Positions 45,465 to 57,388 of a stretch of DNA of 64,000 nucleotides are shown in pieces. Under the pieces are notes generated by a model. The model had not been told where the DNA came from and did not search any database. It saw only the letters and a program-made list of their open reading frames with translations. Within the stretch, counting starts at the first letter, position 1, and each line of letters begins with the position of its first letter. The DNA comes from Antilocapra americana (Eukaryota > Chordata > Mammalia > Artiodactyla > Antilocapridae). A program made the position numbers and the translations under genes. Location: the NCBI GenBank assembly GCA_007570785.1, contig ML660203.1, positions 10,602,586 to 10,666,585 of the forward strand, given 5' to 3'.

Positions 45465-46033
45465 ATGCCGTGAATGAAAAATGTTGCCTGCCATATCGGT
45501 AAACAAAGGATGTTGCTGCAATCCAGCCACTACAGCTACCACCAAAGGTGAGCCTTGAGGGAACTCAGGATGGAGACAAGAGGCTGCCCCACAGCCAAGC
45601 CCACAGCGTCCCAAGTGGAGCCCCCTGTCCCTGAGGGGACTCAGCACAGGAAAGAACAGGATACTGGCCGTGGATACCTAAGTTGTGTACCAAAGAAATC
45701 GTATCAATGAGCCCAGACCCTCGCATCTTCCCGTATATAGAAAAGCACTAACTTCTTTAGCTTGAGATATCTGGTTCTTTTTAGTTGGTAGTAATCTTCT
45801 TTTTTTTTTTAATCTTTCAATTATTTCAGATTGGGAAGTAATCTTTTGATTTTTCAACTACCTGACTTTTGCTGCAAAGCTCTTGTAGATTCTGGCTCTT
45901 TCCTTACCTCTTCAGAATAGTCCCTCATACCTGTCTGAGAGACTGCCCCCTGTGCTTGAAGTCCTCAGGAAGTCAGCCAAATAACACATAATTCTCAACT
46001 TTTAGATTGTGCATTCTTTTCAGTTGAAAGTTT
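45465..46033 (+). mobile_element. Endogenous retrovirus LTR with TATA box
   Basis: About 570 bp with LTR organisation: TG start (tgccgtgaatg), TATATA at 45733-45738, and an R-U5-like end (gcaaagctcttgtagattct, attctcaacttttagattgt). It points away from BPIFA4, whose start codon is about 1.1 kb to the left. Family assignment (ruminant ERV LTR) is from memory; ends are approximate. Its partner LTR was not found. Confidence 0.6.
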
Positions 46034-46665
46034 TGATGACCAACTATGAATGGACTAAGACCAGACTTCTCTCCTTCACCTGAATTCTATGAGGAACCGG
46101 AGCTTGGTACCAACAGAACCTTCTTGCTTTTATTTGCCTTCCTTGAAGAGTCTAGACAAATTTGAGTGAAACTTGCTCCTGGTTTTTGGATCTCCCATTT
46201 GTTGGTTGATGATCCTGATTTTTAATTGGTGATATCTGACGGGTACCTGGTGCTCTAGTGGAAAGATAATGGGAGGGACCACTCTTAGTTAAAAGATTCT
46301 GAGGGTACCCAGTCAAAAGACACTATGGAAACAGTAAACTCCCATAGCTGAAAGGTATTAGGCAAATCTGGTTGAAAATACTGGGATTTGCTCAGTTAAA
46401 TAGATACTGAGCTGTCAGACCTGAGAGGTTAGGGAGGAGACGGCCCTGTTGTCTTTCATCAGATTGGCTACCTTAACAAGAATTTGTAGAGCTAGAAGTG
46501 AAGATATTACACAAGAGCTTTCAGCTCGAAGAAAGGGACTCTCTTGGTCAGCAAGGGCTTTCTTGGGTGACTGAGAAACTTGCAAGAGTGCTAGAGGCAA
46601 GTGCAGCTGTCCCTGTAGGGAAACCCACTCGTTTTAATCAACAACTTGCTCTGCTGGAGATTTGG

Positions 46666-46856
46666 GCTTCCCTAGTGGCTCCGCTGTTAAAGAATCTCCC
46701 TGCAGTGCAGGAGACCTGGGTTTGATCCCTTGGTTGGAAAGATCCCCTGGAGAAGGGAATGGCTACCCGCTCCATTATTCTGGCCTGGAGAATCCCATGG
46801 ACTCTACAGCCTATGGGGTTGCAAAGAGTTGGACACTACTGAGCAACTTTCACTTC
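46666..46856 (+). mobile_element. Bov-tA SINE
   Basis: gggcttccctagtggctccg to actactgagcaactttcac. Flanking tctgctggaga (46650 region and 46854 region) is a target duplication. Confidence 0.94.
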
Positions 46857-48220
46857 TGCTGGAGACACAAATAAGAACTGGCCTCTCTGTGATCCAAGCG
46901 TCCACCATGGTCTCATATTTAATACTAGCAGAGGGAGACATGAATAACTACCCTGAGACACATAGAAGGAGCTAAAGTGACTCTAGGGCGAAAAGCTAGA
47001 GGAGTTAAGCTCAAAAGCAGCATATTGGCCCAGCACACAATTTCACTAGAAAATCTTATCCCTGACCAATCCAGCTTTAAAATGGGAGACAGATTCTTTC
47101 AAACAGAAAAATGAGTGGCATCAGAAAGCCAGCCTATAACTAACACCCTAGCCAGATTCAGGTACCATACGTATCAATTTCATACTTGCAAGTATCCACT
47201 TAATTGAACATTAAAGGAAATCTTGCCCTGAACATGAATAAGGGGGCTCTCACTGCATAGGCAGTTGTTAGAAAAGCTAGCTTGATATAAACCCCCTTTC
47301 AAATATTTGATTTTGAAAAAAACAAAAGCCCTTCTGGGGGAACCTGCATTTCTCTCCCTGTGCCTTTGAATGTAAATGTTCTGATTTTCTTCAGCTAATG
47401 TGTGTGAGTTGAAAACTTGGTCGTTCCCATCCCAAAGGGACACCTACAGTGTGCAATTGGCAGTCAATCATATACACTGGGATTATGAACAGTGATTTTT
47501 CTGACTGTACCAACTCTCAGGGGCTTTTGACCCTCTTAAATTTCATTGCATCAGCCTGTACAATGATGGTCTTTACTTCCGTAGACTATTTTGGGGAGGA
47601 AACTTTCTAGATCTTGTTTAGGCAACCTCCTTCACACTGTCTTGTGGGGAAACCTATTCCATCTTTACACTATTAAAATATATCTCACTAATGGCCAGAC
47701 GATGGATCCTTTAAAATAGGAGAACTCTAAATTGATAAATTTCTAGACAGCTCTTATTATAAGCAGCTGTTTTATTGGTACCTATGAGGAAATTATCAAA
47801 TTAAGAGGCTGAAAAAAATATATACCTGATTGTTAATTTAAGAACGTCCTCAGTTTAAAACAAACAAGAAAAACCAGTTTAGGAAGACTTATTTGTGTTT
47901 CCTCTTCCCCTCGGGGGGTCTTACAGATGCTAATAAAAATATTAGAATAATAATATTAATTGGTTGATTAATAGGAAAATAAGAAAAAAATGAAGGGAAA
48001 GTCTAGAGAGTTTTTCCCAATAAGGTAGGAATTTTAAGGGGACTTATTTAAATGGATAAAGAAATCTTTGGATGGTTATACTTAAATGGGTTAAATTTAA
48101 AGGATGTTTATGAGATTAAAGCAGAAAGTTTTTAAAAAAAAATTTACTTGATACTATACTACCTAAGGTTGAATGGGCCAAAGGAATCCCCTACTGGTCC
48201 CCAACATTAAAGAGCCCCTA

Positions 48221-48410
48221 TGGGCTTCCCTGATGACTCCGATGGAAAGGAATCCACCTCCAATGCAGGAGACCTGGGTTTGATCCCCGGGTTGGGAAGA
48301 TCCCCTGGAAAAAGGCATGGCAACCCACTCCAATATTCATGGACAGAGGAGCTTGGAGGGCTACAGTCTATGGGGTGGCAAAGAGTTGGACACGACTGAG
48401 TGACTAAGCA
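48221..48410 (+). mobile_element. Bov-tA SINE
   Basis: gggcttccctgatgactccg to acacgactgagtgactaagc. Its tail runs into the AT repeat. Confidence 0.94.
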
Positions 48411-48414
48411 TAGC

Positions 48415-48430
48415 ATATATACATATATAC

Positions 48431-48479
<49 letters not shown>

Positions 48480-48482
48480 TAT
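48415..48482 (+). repeat. (AT)n/(AC)n compound microsatellite
   Basis: TATA and CATA units, then about 17 AT units, then ACACACACAC; at the tail of the SINE. Confidence 0.93.
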
Positions 48483-49599
48483 TTAAAGGGCTAGAAAAAT
48501 TTACACTGAGATATCTGATCAACGATTACTTGGGGCAATGATTAGGATAATTAATCAAATTAAAATATTGACAAAAGGGCCTGAGTCCCTTGGCTCAATC
48601 TCTCTCAGGAGGACACCAGAGCCTTTTATACAAAACAGATAAAACTGTTAAGAAATAAAAGAAAGGAAAGATCCTAGAACTTGTAAAGCCAAGACTTGTT
48701 GATTAGGTCTTAGTGAAAACTAAAGTTGAATGTACAAATGTTGATAGAACTGAGATAAATGTTGTAAAAATTGGTGTATTTAACTGAGCTTTATATAAAA
48801 TGGTTACATCTTTCTTGCTTAATTATTTTGTGGAATATACATGTTTCACTGGGAAATACTTCCCTTGCATAAGACAGGGCACACAAGAAATATTAATTAA
48901 ACATACTAAAGGAAACCAATAGGGTTATCTGAGGCATACAATATAAAGTAAAAACTGGCAACTAATATTCAGGGGCTAATAAAACAAAATTAGTGATTTT
49001 TCTCTGAGTTTAACTTGTATTCTCAGAAAGAGAGCCTTGTTGAATACCTTATGCAAGCTTTTGAAGACATGATGAATTAAAACCTAAAGTTGAAGAACAT
49101 AAAACTCTCAAATTTCAGTTTAGTTGGTAATCTTCTCATTGAAAAGTGAATTAAAGAAAATATAGTTGAGCAAATCAATTTTTATTATTATTTAGGTGAC
49201 AAATCAGTTCTTTGGGGAATTAAAAGCAATTGTTTTTATTTCTCTAATCTCTATAAATCAGAAATGTAAATACAGTCCACAAGGACCTTAGACTGAGCCT
49301 AATTAGCCCAATCAAATAGAACCTAAAACCAAAGGGACAAAAAAGAGGAAAAGTGGCCTTTTTAAACTCAAGTTACGGAAAAGTCCCCCTCAGACAAAAT
49401 CTAATTCATAACCTCCTTAAGATTTTATCAAGGACAAATACAAATCTTGAAAGTCTTTCCCACAAGTAGTAAAGCCTTAGTTATCTAAGCAAGCACATTT
49501 AATTTATTCCAACTGTTACTTGTAAACTTATAAATTTTCATTATAATGCCTGATTTGTAAGTTTTTAAAGTGAAGCTATGAGATCTATAGGTTTGTCAA

Positions 49600-50400
49600 T
49601 TTGTTACTGAGGACAAGCTTGCTTTGCTTGCTGCAGGACAGACCAATAAATTGGGAGACGAGATACTGAGACAAGGAATAGTGACTTTATTTGGAAAGCC
49701 AGCAGACTGAGAAGATGACTGACTAGTTTCCCCCAAAACCATCTTATCAGGGTTTGGATGCCAGTTTCTTTTTTAGAACAGAGAAGGGGAGGGGATGAGG
49801 AAGTAAAGTAAAAAGGCCGTTAGTCTTGCAAAAATATCTCTTGGCTTGGCCAGCATCAGGGAGAGGACGTATTAATTTCTTCTTTTTTGTAGCCATTCAC
49901 AGGTGGACAGAGTCAGAAGGTTTCCCTGTGAGCTGAACAGAAGCATTTAAGTCAGAGCAGCAGGTTCCCTGAGGCAGGCCATTATATATGCTTAGAGCTA
50001 TAGGCAGCATCCTCTTAGTGATTATAATAACAAAAGCAATGAAAAGCAAAGGTTAAAGTAAAAGAAACAGATCCAGCATGGAGTCAGGTTTTGCTCTTCT
50101 GTGTTAGAGGGCTTGGAGAAAATTCTTTCAAGGTGGTTGATCCAGCTTTTGTTTTCCTGTCCTATTTTTTCCTGATTGAATATCAGACATGATGGCTGGA
50201 GCTCAACAGCTGTTTCATTATCATAAAGATGAAAGCCCCGACTTATGGAGTAGAAGAAGGAAGAGCTGGAAGGATTCCCCATGTCAGTGTAACAATCTAC
50301 CTCTGGACTTTTCATTATTTAAGCCACTATTTTTTTTTTTTTTTTGTGATCTGTGCTAGAACCAATCACAACGGTAGCATTTATCAGAGGCTTTAGCCTG
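49600..50400 (-). mobile_element. Minus-oriented ERV LTR-like block
   Basis: On the minus strand AATAAAGTCACTATTCC near 49690 is followed by gtctcagtatctcgtctccc and ends near 49600. Upstream (to about 50400) there is LTR-like U3 sequence with a T17 tract on the plus strand (50330-50346). It points opposite to the LTR at 45465. Ends approximate. Confidence 0.55.
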
Positions 50401-51025
50401 GTTTGACATCTAATGAAAAGGCAGGTTGGGGAGTGTCATTGGGTTGGGCTCACCTGGATGCCTCTGGTGTGGTGCAGAGATGCCCTGGGTCTCTGTCAGT
50501 TGGTTCCCAGTGGATTCTGTCATGGGGCAGACTTTATAGATGGTGAGTGACCCTATTGCTGGGGAGACGTGGCACTGAGTGATGGACTGCTGGAAAACTG
50601 CGGAGAAACCCTGATCTCATCATGTCCATCCAATACCTGCAAAGTAAACTTTCCTGCATGGAAGGCCCCAGGGGATTAAGGGGGCTAGTGAGTCACTTAA
50701 GCAATTTAATGGATGTGTCAATAATGTATTTAGAGCTGTACATCATGAATGTCACCATATACAAAGGTGTGGGGATCATGGAGAGCAACCAAGAAGGCTG
50801 GGAGACTGTGTTCATGATTCATTCACATTCCTGTCCTGCTTTGAGCCATTGTCCTCATTTGTATCACGAGTGAGGTGGACCCAGGGACTGTGAGGGAAGA
50901 AGTCTCCCAGAGGAAGCAAGAGAGATAGTACTCTTACTTCCATCTGTTGCAGGGAGGAAGACAATTCTGACTCCATGTTGGAAACTTGTTTCTTTGACTT
51001 GCTTTTCAATGCTCTTGTTATTATC
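50401..51025. other. Intergenic, no gene
   Basis: May still belong to the retroviral block; not recognised. Confidence 0.35.
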
Positions 51026-51263
51026 AGTTCAGTTCAATTCAGTTGCTCAGTCGTGTCTGAGGCTTTGCAACCCCATGGATTGCAGCACTCCAGGCTTCCC
51101 TGTCTATCACCAACTCCTGGAGCTTACTCAAACTCATGTCCATTGAGTCGGTGATGCTATCCAACCATCTCATCTCCTGTCGTCCCCTTCTCTTCCACCT
51201 TCAATCTTACCCAGCATAAAGGTCTTTTCCAATGAGTCAGTTCTTTGTATCAGGTGGCCAAAT
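51026..51263 (-). mobile_element. BovB LINE 3' end
   Basis: cagttcagttcaattcagtt at the left (3' tail) to gtatcaggtggccaaattg at the right. Flanking ttgttatta-like words (51016 region and 51262 region) may be the target duplication. Confidence 0.92.
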
Positions 51264-52744
51264 TGTTATTTGTTATCATAAAATTAAAATCATTGTCATT
51301 ATAAAATTATTTTATAAAAAATTTTTATTATAGTCATACTTAATAGCTTGCCTCAGAGGACCCTACCCTTCTGCTTGACTGTGAACTAAAGTGCCTTTGT
51401 TCAGTTCGTAGAGAGAATTTGTCCTTACCCACCTGTGAACAGAAGAGATTAATATACCTTTTCCAAAGGCTGACCATTCCTTTGGAGATGTTTTTCAAGA
51501 CTGAAGACTGTTTCACTTCATTTCCCCACTGCCATTCCCTCTCTCGTCTGCCTATTAACTCTAATTCCTCATTCCTTTTCCTCTGACTCTACGAAAGCAC
51601 CTGACAGCCAGACCCTGACAAGATGGTTGTTTTGAGCACTAGCTTGCCATCTTCTTGGTCAGCTGCTTTCTGAATAGAGTCATTTTCCTTGCCTTAGCAC
51701 CTCACCTCTCAGATTCATTGGCCTGTTGTGCAGTGAGCAGAGTGAGCTTGTACTCAGTAGTGCATCCAAGGAATCTTGTGCTCTAGACTGGCTCTGCCCA
51801 TTCCTTACTGTCTGACACTGGACAGCTCCCATGCCCTTCCTGGACCTCAGTTTCCCCATTTGCAATAACAATAGCTGAGACTGACAATTTTCACAGATGT
51901 TTGTGGAATCCTCCTTGAATCCTTATAATATAAAAAATTTCAAGAGTCCTATTTTACAGATGAGGAAACTAAGACTCAAGAGAGGAAAAATTTTGCTCAA
52001 GATCACAGAGCTAGTCTACAGTAGAGTCAAGATTTAAATCCAGTTCTGCCTTATGCACAAGCTTATCACCTTGACATCACATCACAAATTCCTCCTCTTA
52101 GAGCAGAGCTGAAGCCTCCTTTTTTGGGTAGGGGTAACAGCTCTCTGTTGCATGGAGAGGAAGGCTTGTTCTTGAAGGGCCTGAGGACAGACTTGCTAAA
52201 TCATTTGTTCCAAAATGCTGGCATCACCTCCTTCAAGCCTTAGTTTTGAACTTGTATTAAAATATGTATTTCAGGTTGTTTAGAGAATCCATGTTTTTAA
52301 AGAAATATTATTAAAACATAGAAACATGGAAGACGATGTCTCTATTTAGAGCCAAGCCATGCTAATACTTTTGTTCATTTCCTTCTAGTCTTTGTCCTGT
52401 GAGACTAGATGTAGACAGAGGTGAAGAGAAATGATCAGCCAACTGTCTTCTTTGTGGCAGGTCCTCTGGAAGGGAGAACTTAGGGATCTACTTCCTCATC
52501 TCCCACATTAAGTCATGTAACCATTCTGGGCAAAGATCAGACAGTCTCAGGGAATCTCAGCCAAGGGGCCCTTGTCACGCTGGTCTCCACCAACCATCCC
52601 CAAATGCACTTGAAGTTCTCTGCTGCTTACCTGTTCTTCCCCTGGAACGTCCCTCCTGCCCCAGGGCCTTTGCTCAAGCTATTCCTGTGGCCTGCCTGGA
52701 AGACAGCAAATAATCCATAAAGAATGAATGATTCAGTCCTCGCG
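51264..52744. other. Intergenic, MIR remnants, no gene
   Basis: 51880-52080 carries tacagatgaggaaactaaga and tcacagagctagtc, MIR-like. No BPIF exon seen. Confidence 0.45.
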
Positions 52745-52849
52745 ATCTTGCTTTATTTATTTATTGAAGTGTTCTGTAGTTGGTTAACAATGTTGTGTAG
52801 GTTTCAGGTGTACAGCAAAGTGATTTGGTTATACATACGTACATATATG

Positions 52850-53065
52850 AAAGTGAAAGTGTTAGTCGCCCAGACGTGTCCAACTCTTGTGACCCCACAG
52901 ACTGTAGCCTGCCAGGGTCCTCTGTCCACAGACTTTTCCAAGCAAGAATACTGGAATGAGTAGCCATGCTCTCCTCCAGGGGATCTCCCCGACCTAGGGA
53001 TTGAACTTGGGTGTCTCACATTGCAGGTAGTTTCTTTACCGTCTGAGCCAACCGGGAAACCGCCC
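52850..53065 (-). mobile_element. Bov-tA SINE inside L1
   Basis: gttagtcgcccagacgtgtc to gtctgagccaaccgggaaac. acatatata flanks both sides. Confidence 0.92.
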
Positions 53066-53094
53066 TCCCCCACATATACATATATATTCTTTTT

Positions 53095-53322
53095 AAAATT
53101 ATGTATTTATTTATTTATTTTTGGCTGCATTGGGTCTTCTCTCATTGAAGAACATTAGCTCAGTAGTTGTGGCATGCGGGCACTAGACTGCGGGCTCATT
53201 AGTTGTGGCACATGGACTTTGTTGCTCCGTGTCCTGTGGAATCTTCCCAGACCAGGGATTGAACCTGTGTCCCCTGCACTGGCAGGCAGATTCTTACCCA
53301 CTGAACCACCAGGGAAGTCCTA
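53095..53322 (-). mobile_element. CHR SINE inside L1
   Basis: (ATTT)n tail, tttggctgcattgggtcttc, to ctgaaccaccagggaagtcc. tataaattctt after it and tatatattctt before it suggest a target duplication. Confidence 0.87.
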
Positions 53323-53460
53323 TAAATTCTTTTGCAGATTCTTCCCCCTTATTCTTACAAAATATTGCATATACTTTCCTGTGCTATACAGTAGATCTTT
53401 GTTGATTACCTATTTAATATGTAGTAGTGTGTATATGTTAATCCCAACTTCCTAACTAAA

Positions 53461-53869
53461 ATCTTGCTTAATTTTACCCTAAGTAAGAAACTGTTTTAGA
53501 TTTGCTTGCTAGAAATTAGTTTCTCTTATTCCAAGGCTGGACATTTGGCCCTTTGTTCAACCCTACATCTGAGTACATGAACTTCTTCCACTTATTTGTC
53601 AGATTTTAGAGACTGTATCTAATTTTACTCTCTTCCCAGGCCTGTGCTTTGTACTATGTACACCACATTTTATTTCATCCTCTCCAAACCCTGTGAGGTG
53701 TTGATGCTCTATTACTCACATTATAGGAAGAGATTGTAATCTGAGAAGCTGAGCAATGTGCCTCTAGCCTATGGAAGAGTCAAGGCTCACAGCTGGGAGG
53801 CAGACCCCAGAGCACTTAAGCATGATTCAGTTTCATCTAGTGCATTTTCTACCTACTGATACATGTTCC
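53461..53869. other. Intergenic, MIR-like remnant
   Basis: 53680-53830 (cctctccaaaccctgtgaggt) looks MIR/L2-like. No gene. Confidence 0.4.
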
Positions 53870-55300
53870 AATTGAGCTATTTCAAATCCTGAAAGATGAT
53901 GTTGTGAAAGTGCTGCACTCAATATACCAGCAAATTTGGAAAACTCAGCAATGGCCACAGGACTGGAAAAGATCAGTTTTCATTCCAGTCCCAAAGAAAG
54001 GCAATGCCAAAGAATGCTCAAACTACTGCACAATTGCACTCATCTCATATGCTAGTAAAGTGATGCTCAAAATTCTCCAAGCTAGGCTTCAGCAATATGT
54101 GAACCATGAACTTCCAGATGTTCAAACTGGTTTTAGGAAAGGTAGAGGAACCAGAGATCAAATTGCCAACATCCTCTGGATCATTGAAAAACAAGAGAGT
54201 TCCAGAAAAACATTTATTTCTGCTTTATTGACTATGCCAAAGCCTTTGACTGTGTGGATCACTATAAACTGTGGAAAATTCTGAAAGAGATGGGAATACC
54301 AGATCACCTGACCTGTCTCTTAAGAACCCTGTATGCAGGTCAGGAAGCAATGGTTAGAACTGGACATAGAACAACAGACTGGTTACAAATCGGGAAAGGA
54401 GTACATCCAGGCTGTATATTGTCACCCTGCTTATTTAACTTATATGCAGAATACGTCATGAGAAACGCTAGGCTGGAAGAAGCACAAGCTGGAATCAAGA
54501 TTGCCGGAAGAAATAATAACCTCAGATATGCAGATGACACCACCCTTATGGCAGAAAGTGAAGAGGAACTAAAAAGCCTTTTGATGAAAGTGAAAGAGGA
54601 GAGTGAAAAATTTGGCTTAAAGCTCAACATTCAGAAAACTAAGATCATGGCATCTGGTCCCATCACTTCATGGCAAATAGATGGAGAAACAGTGTCAGAC
54701 TTTATATTTTGGGCTCCAAAATCACTGCAGATGGTGACTGCAGCAATGAAATTAAAAGACACTTACTCCTTGGAAGGAAGGTTATGACCAACCTGGATAG
54801 CATGTTGAAAAGCAGAGACATTACTTTGCCAACAAAGGTCCGTCTGGTCAAGGCTATGGTTTTTCCAGTAGTCATATATGGCTGTGAGAGTTGGATGGCG
54901 AAGAAAGCTGAGCACCAGAGAATTGATGCTTTTGAACTGTGGTGTTGGAGAAGACTCTTGAGAGCCCCTTGGACTGAAAGAAGATCCAACCAGTCCATCC
55001 TAAAGGAGATCAGTCCTGGGTGTTCATTGGAGGGACTGATGTTGAAACTGGAACTCCAATACTTTGGCCACCTCATGTGAAGAGCTGACTCATTGGAAAA
55101 GACTCTAATGCTGGGAAGGATTGGGGGCAGGAGGAGAAGGGGAAGACAGAGGATGAGATGGCTGGATGGCATCACAGACTCGATAAACATGGGTTTGGGT
55201 GAACTCTGGGAGTTGGTGATGGACAGGGAGGCCTGGCGTGCTGTGATTCATGGAGTCACAAAGAGTCAGACAGTACTGAGGAACTGAAATGAACTGAAGT
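53870..55300 (+). mobile_element. BovB LINE, 1.4 kb, reverse transcriptase region
   Basis: Plus-oriented. Three overlapping frames (53904-54284, 54254-54787, 54670-55080) and a last one (55093-55287) together span the RT domain from QQWPQDWKRSVFIPVPKKGN to the 3' end. The catalytic box YADDT is intact at 54527-54541. At least three frameshifts or stops separate the frames, so the copy is dead. 5'-truncated: no endonuclease. The 3' end is gaactgaaatgaactgaagt. Confidence 0.95.
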
Positions 55301-55529
55301 GATTCATGTTAGAGCCAGGATGCCATTCGGACTTGGGTCTTTGGAGAGCAGAGTTCCCAGTAAATATTTCAACACAACCACCCATCAAAACATCACTGCA
55401 CAATTCTTTGTTATAGAGCATGAATCTGGAAGCCCCGTTGAAGAGGCTGGAAGGGGAGGCAGCGGTCAGGTTTCAGGGGAAGTGCAATGCCAGACTTGGA
55501 TCCTCTACCCTAGAAGCTTTAATTTTTAA
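55301..55529. other. Intergenic, no feature
   Basis: Unique-looking sequence; nothing coding. Confidence 0.4.
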
Positions 55530-55827
55530 TAGACTTTATTTTTCAGAGCAATTTTAGTTTCTCAGCAAAGCTGAGTAGAAAGTGCCGAGAGCTCTTATAT
55601 ACCTCCTTCCCCTCCCGTTCCATAGCCTCCCTTGAAATTGATATCCTCTACCAGAGTGAGACATTTGTCATAATGATGAACCTACATCAATATCGCTCAA
55701 AGTTTACATGAAGGTTCTGTCTTGGTGTTATACCCTCTGTAGGTTTTGACAAACGTGTAAGAATGTTTCTCTGCCACTATAGTGTACAATTTCACTGCAC
55801 TAGAAACCCTCTGTGCTGTGCTGTCCT

Positions 55828-56030
55828 TGATCATTCAGTCATGTCCTACTCTTTGTGACCCCATGGACTGTAGCCCACCAGGCTTCTCTGTTCATGGGGA
55901 TTCTCCAGGCAAGAATACTGGAGTGGGTTGTCATGCCCTCCTTCAAGAGATCTTCCAACCTAGGGGATGAACCTAGGTCTCCTGCATTGCAGATGGATTC
56001 TTTACCAGCTGAGCTACCAGGGAAGCACCT
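55828..56030 (-). mobile_element. Bov-tA SINE inside L1M
   Basis: gatcattcagtcatgtccta to gagctaccagggaagc. Flanked by aaaccctctgtgct (55804 region) and aaacccctctgtgct (56030 region). Confidence 0.93.
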
Positions 56031-56310
56031 AAACCCCTCTGTGCTCTGCTAATTCATCTCTCCCTCCAGCCTAACCTCTAGTAACCACTGATTCTTTTAC
56101 TATCTCCTTAGTTGGCCTCTTCCAGATTAGCACATAGTTGGAATCATATAATATGTAACCTTCTGGTAGGCTTCTTTCATGTCATCATATGCACTGAAGA
56201 TTTCTCTGTGTTTTTTCATGACTCCAGAGCTCATTTCTTTTCAGGGCTGAATAATATTCCATTGTCTGGATGTACCATAGTTTATTTATTTATTCATCTA
56301 CTGAAAGACA

Positions 56311-56472
56311 GGGGCTTCCCTGGTGGTTCCGATGGTAAAGAATCTGCCTGCAATGCGGGATACCTGGATTTGATCCCTGGGTTTGGAAGATCCCATGGAG
56401 AAGGGAATGGCCACCCAGTCCATGGGTTTGCAAAGAGTCAAAGATGACTGAGCGACTTTCACACACACACAC
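56311..56472 (+). mobile_element. Bov-tA SINE inside L1M, internally deleted
   Basis: ggggcttccctggtggttcc to gactgagcgactttcacaca plus a (CA)n tail. Target duplication actgaaagaca at 56300-56310 and 56473-56483. Lacks about 50 bases in the middle. Confidence 0.94.
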
Positions 56473-57176
56473 ACTGAAAGACATCTTGGTTACTTTCAAA
56501 TGTTGGCAATTGCAAATAAAACTGCTATAATATCCCCGTGCAGGTTTAGCATGGGCCTTTACTGGGCACCATAGAATGTGACTGCTGGATCACGTGGTAG
56601 GACACTCTGGAAGTTTTGATGAAGGTATAACATTTAATCCGTGGGTACCATTGTCAGCCCAGCTGCTCCCATGGGTGGCCACGTTTGCAGAGGTTCAGAT
56701 GGATGGATGGTGTTTGCAGGACAACGGGGACAAGTGTTGACTTTGCCTGCAGGCTTGGATAAAAGCCAAAGGGAATGGCTTTGCTCCCTCTTCTGGAACC
56801 AAAAGTGTGGTCCTGCTCCTTCCTGCAACACTGGCTCCCTCCTAAGCGGGGGAAATCATCATGTAGGCCCCTGAGCCATAAGCCCTGGCCCTGGAGCCTA
56901 GTCCGAGGCCCCAGGGTGGCAAAGTCTCAGAATGAATGAGTTACAGGAAGGCCTTCTCTGGCCGTCCCTCTCTTATAATCACCCCTTCCCTATGAGGGAA
57001 GTCTGTCTGCAGCCCTGCCATCTACCCCAACAGCTCCTGCCCTGGGTTGGACCTGGACCAGCCACAGCCTTTGCCACCTTTTAATCCACCTAGCAGACGG
57101 AACTTCCTCAAACTCAGAGCTGAGATGGTCTCTCCTCTGCCCAGAAACCTTCCATGGCTCCCTGGTGCCTAACCTG

Positions 57177-57388
57177 CCTGCTAAGTTGCTTCAGTAGTGT
57201 CCAACTCTTTGCCACCCTACGGACTCTAGCCCTCCAGGATACCCTGTCCATGGGTTTCTCCAGGCAGGAATACTGGAGTGGATTGCCATTTCCTTCTCTT
57301 GGGATCTTCTGGACCCAGGGATTGAACCCGCATCTCTTATGTCTCCTCCATTCGCTGGAGGGGTCTTTACCACTAGCGCCACCTAGTG
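57177..57388 (-). mobile_element. Bov-tA SINE
   Basis: tgctaagttgcttcagtagt to ccactagcgccacc. tggtgcctaacct and tagtgcctaacctg flank it, a target duplication of about 12 bases. Confidence 0.92.

Larger units (their letters stand above)
46034..49595. other. AT-rich, ERV-internal-like stretch without open frames
   Basis: Follows the LTR directly and may be degenerate internal sequence of the same element, but I see no gag, pol or env frame of useful length. Two Bov-tA SINEs and an AT repeat are inserted. The label is tentative. Confidence 0.35.
52745..53460 (-). mobile_element. L1 3' end split by a Bov-tA and a CHR SINE
   Basis: L1 pieces at 52745-52848 (caatgttgtgtaggtttcag), 53070-53094 and 53323-53460 (gtgctatacagtagatcttt) surround the two SINEs. 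Confidence 0.8.
55530..56640 (-). mobile_element. Old L1M 3' end carrying two Bov-tA insertions
   Basis: Reverse L1M 3' UTR and ORF2 end: gcaattttagtttctcagca, ggttttgacaaacgtgtaag, ataatattccattgtctgga, gactgctggatcacgtggta. Confidence 0.75.

Noticed and set aside
54702..55190. 162-codon minus-strand frame
   Set aside because: Antisense of the BovB reverse transcriptase; similar antisense frames appear at every BovB copy.
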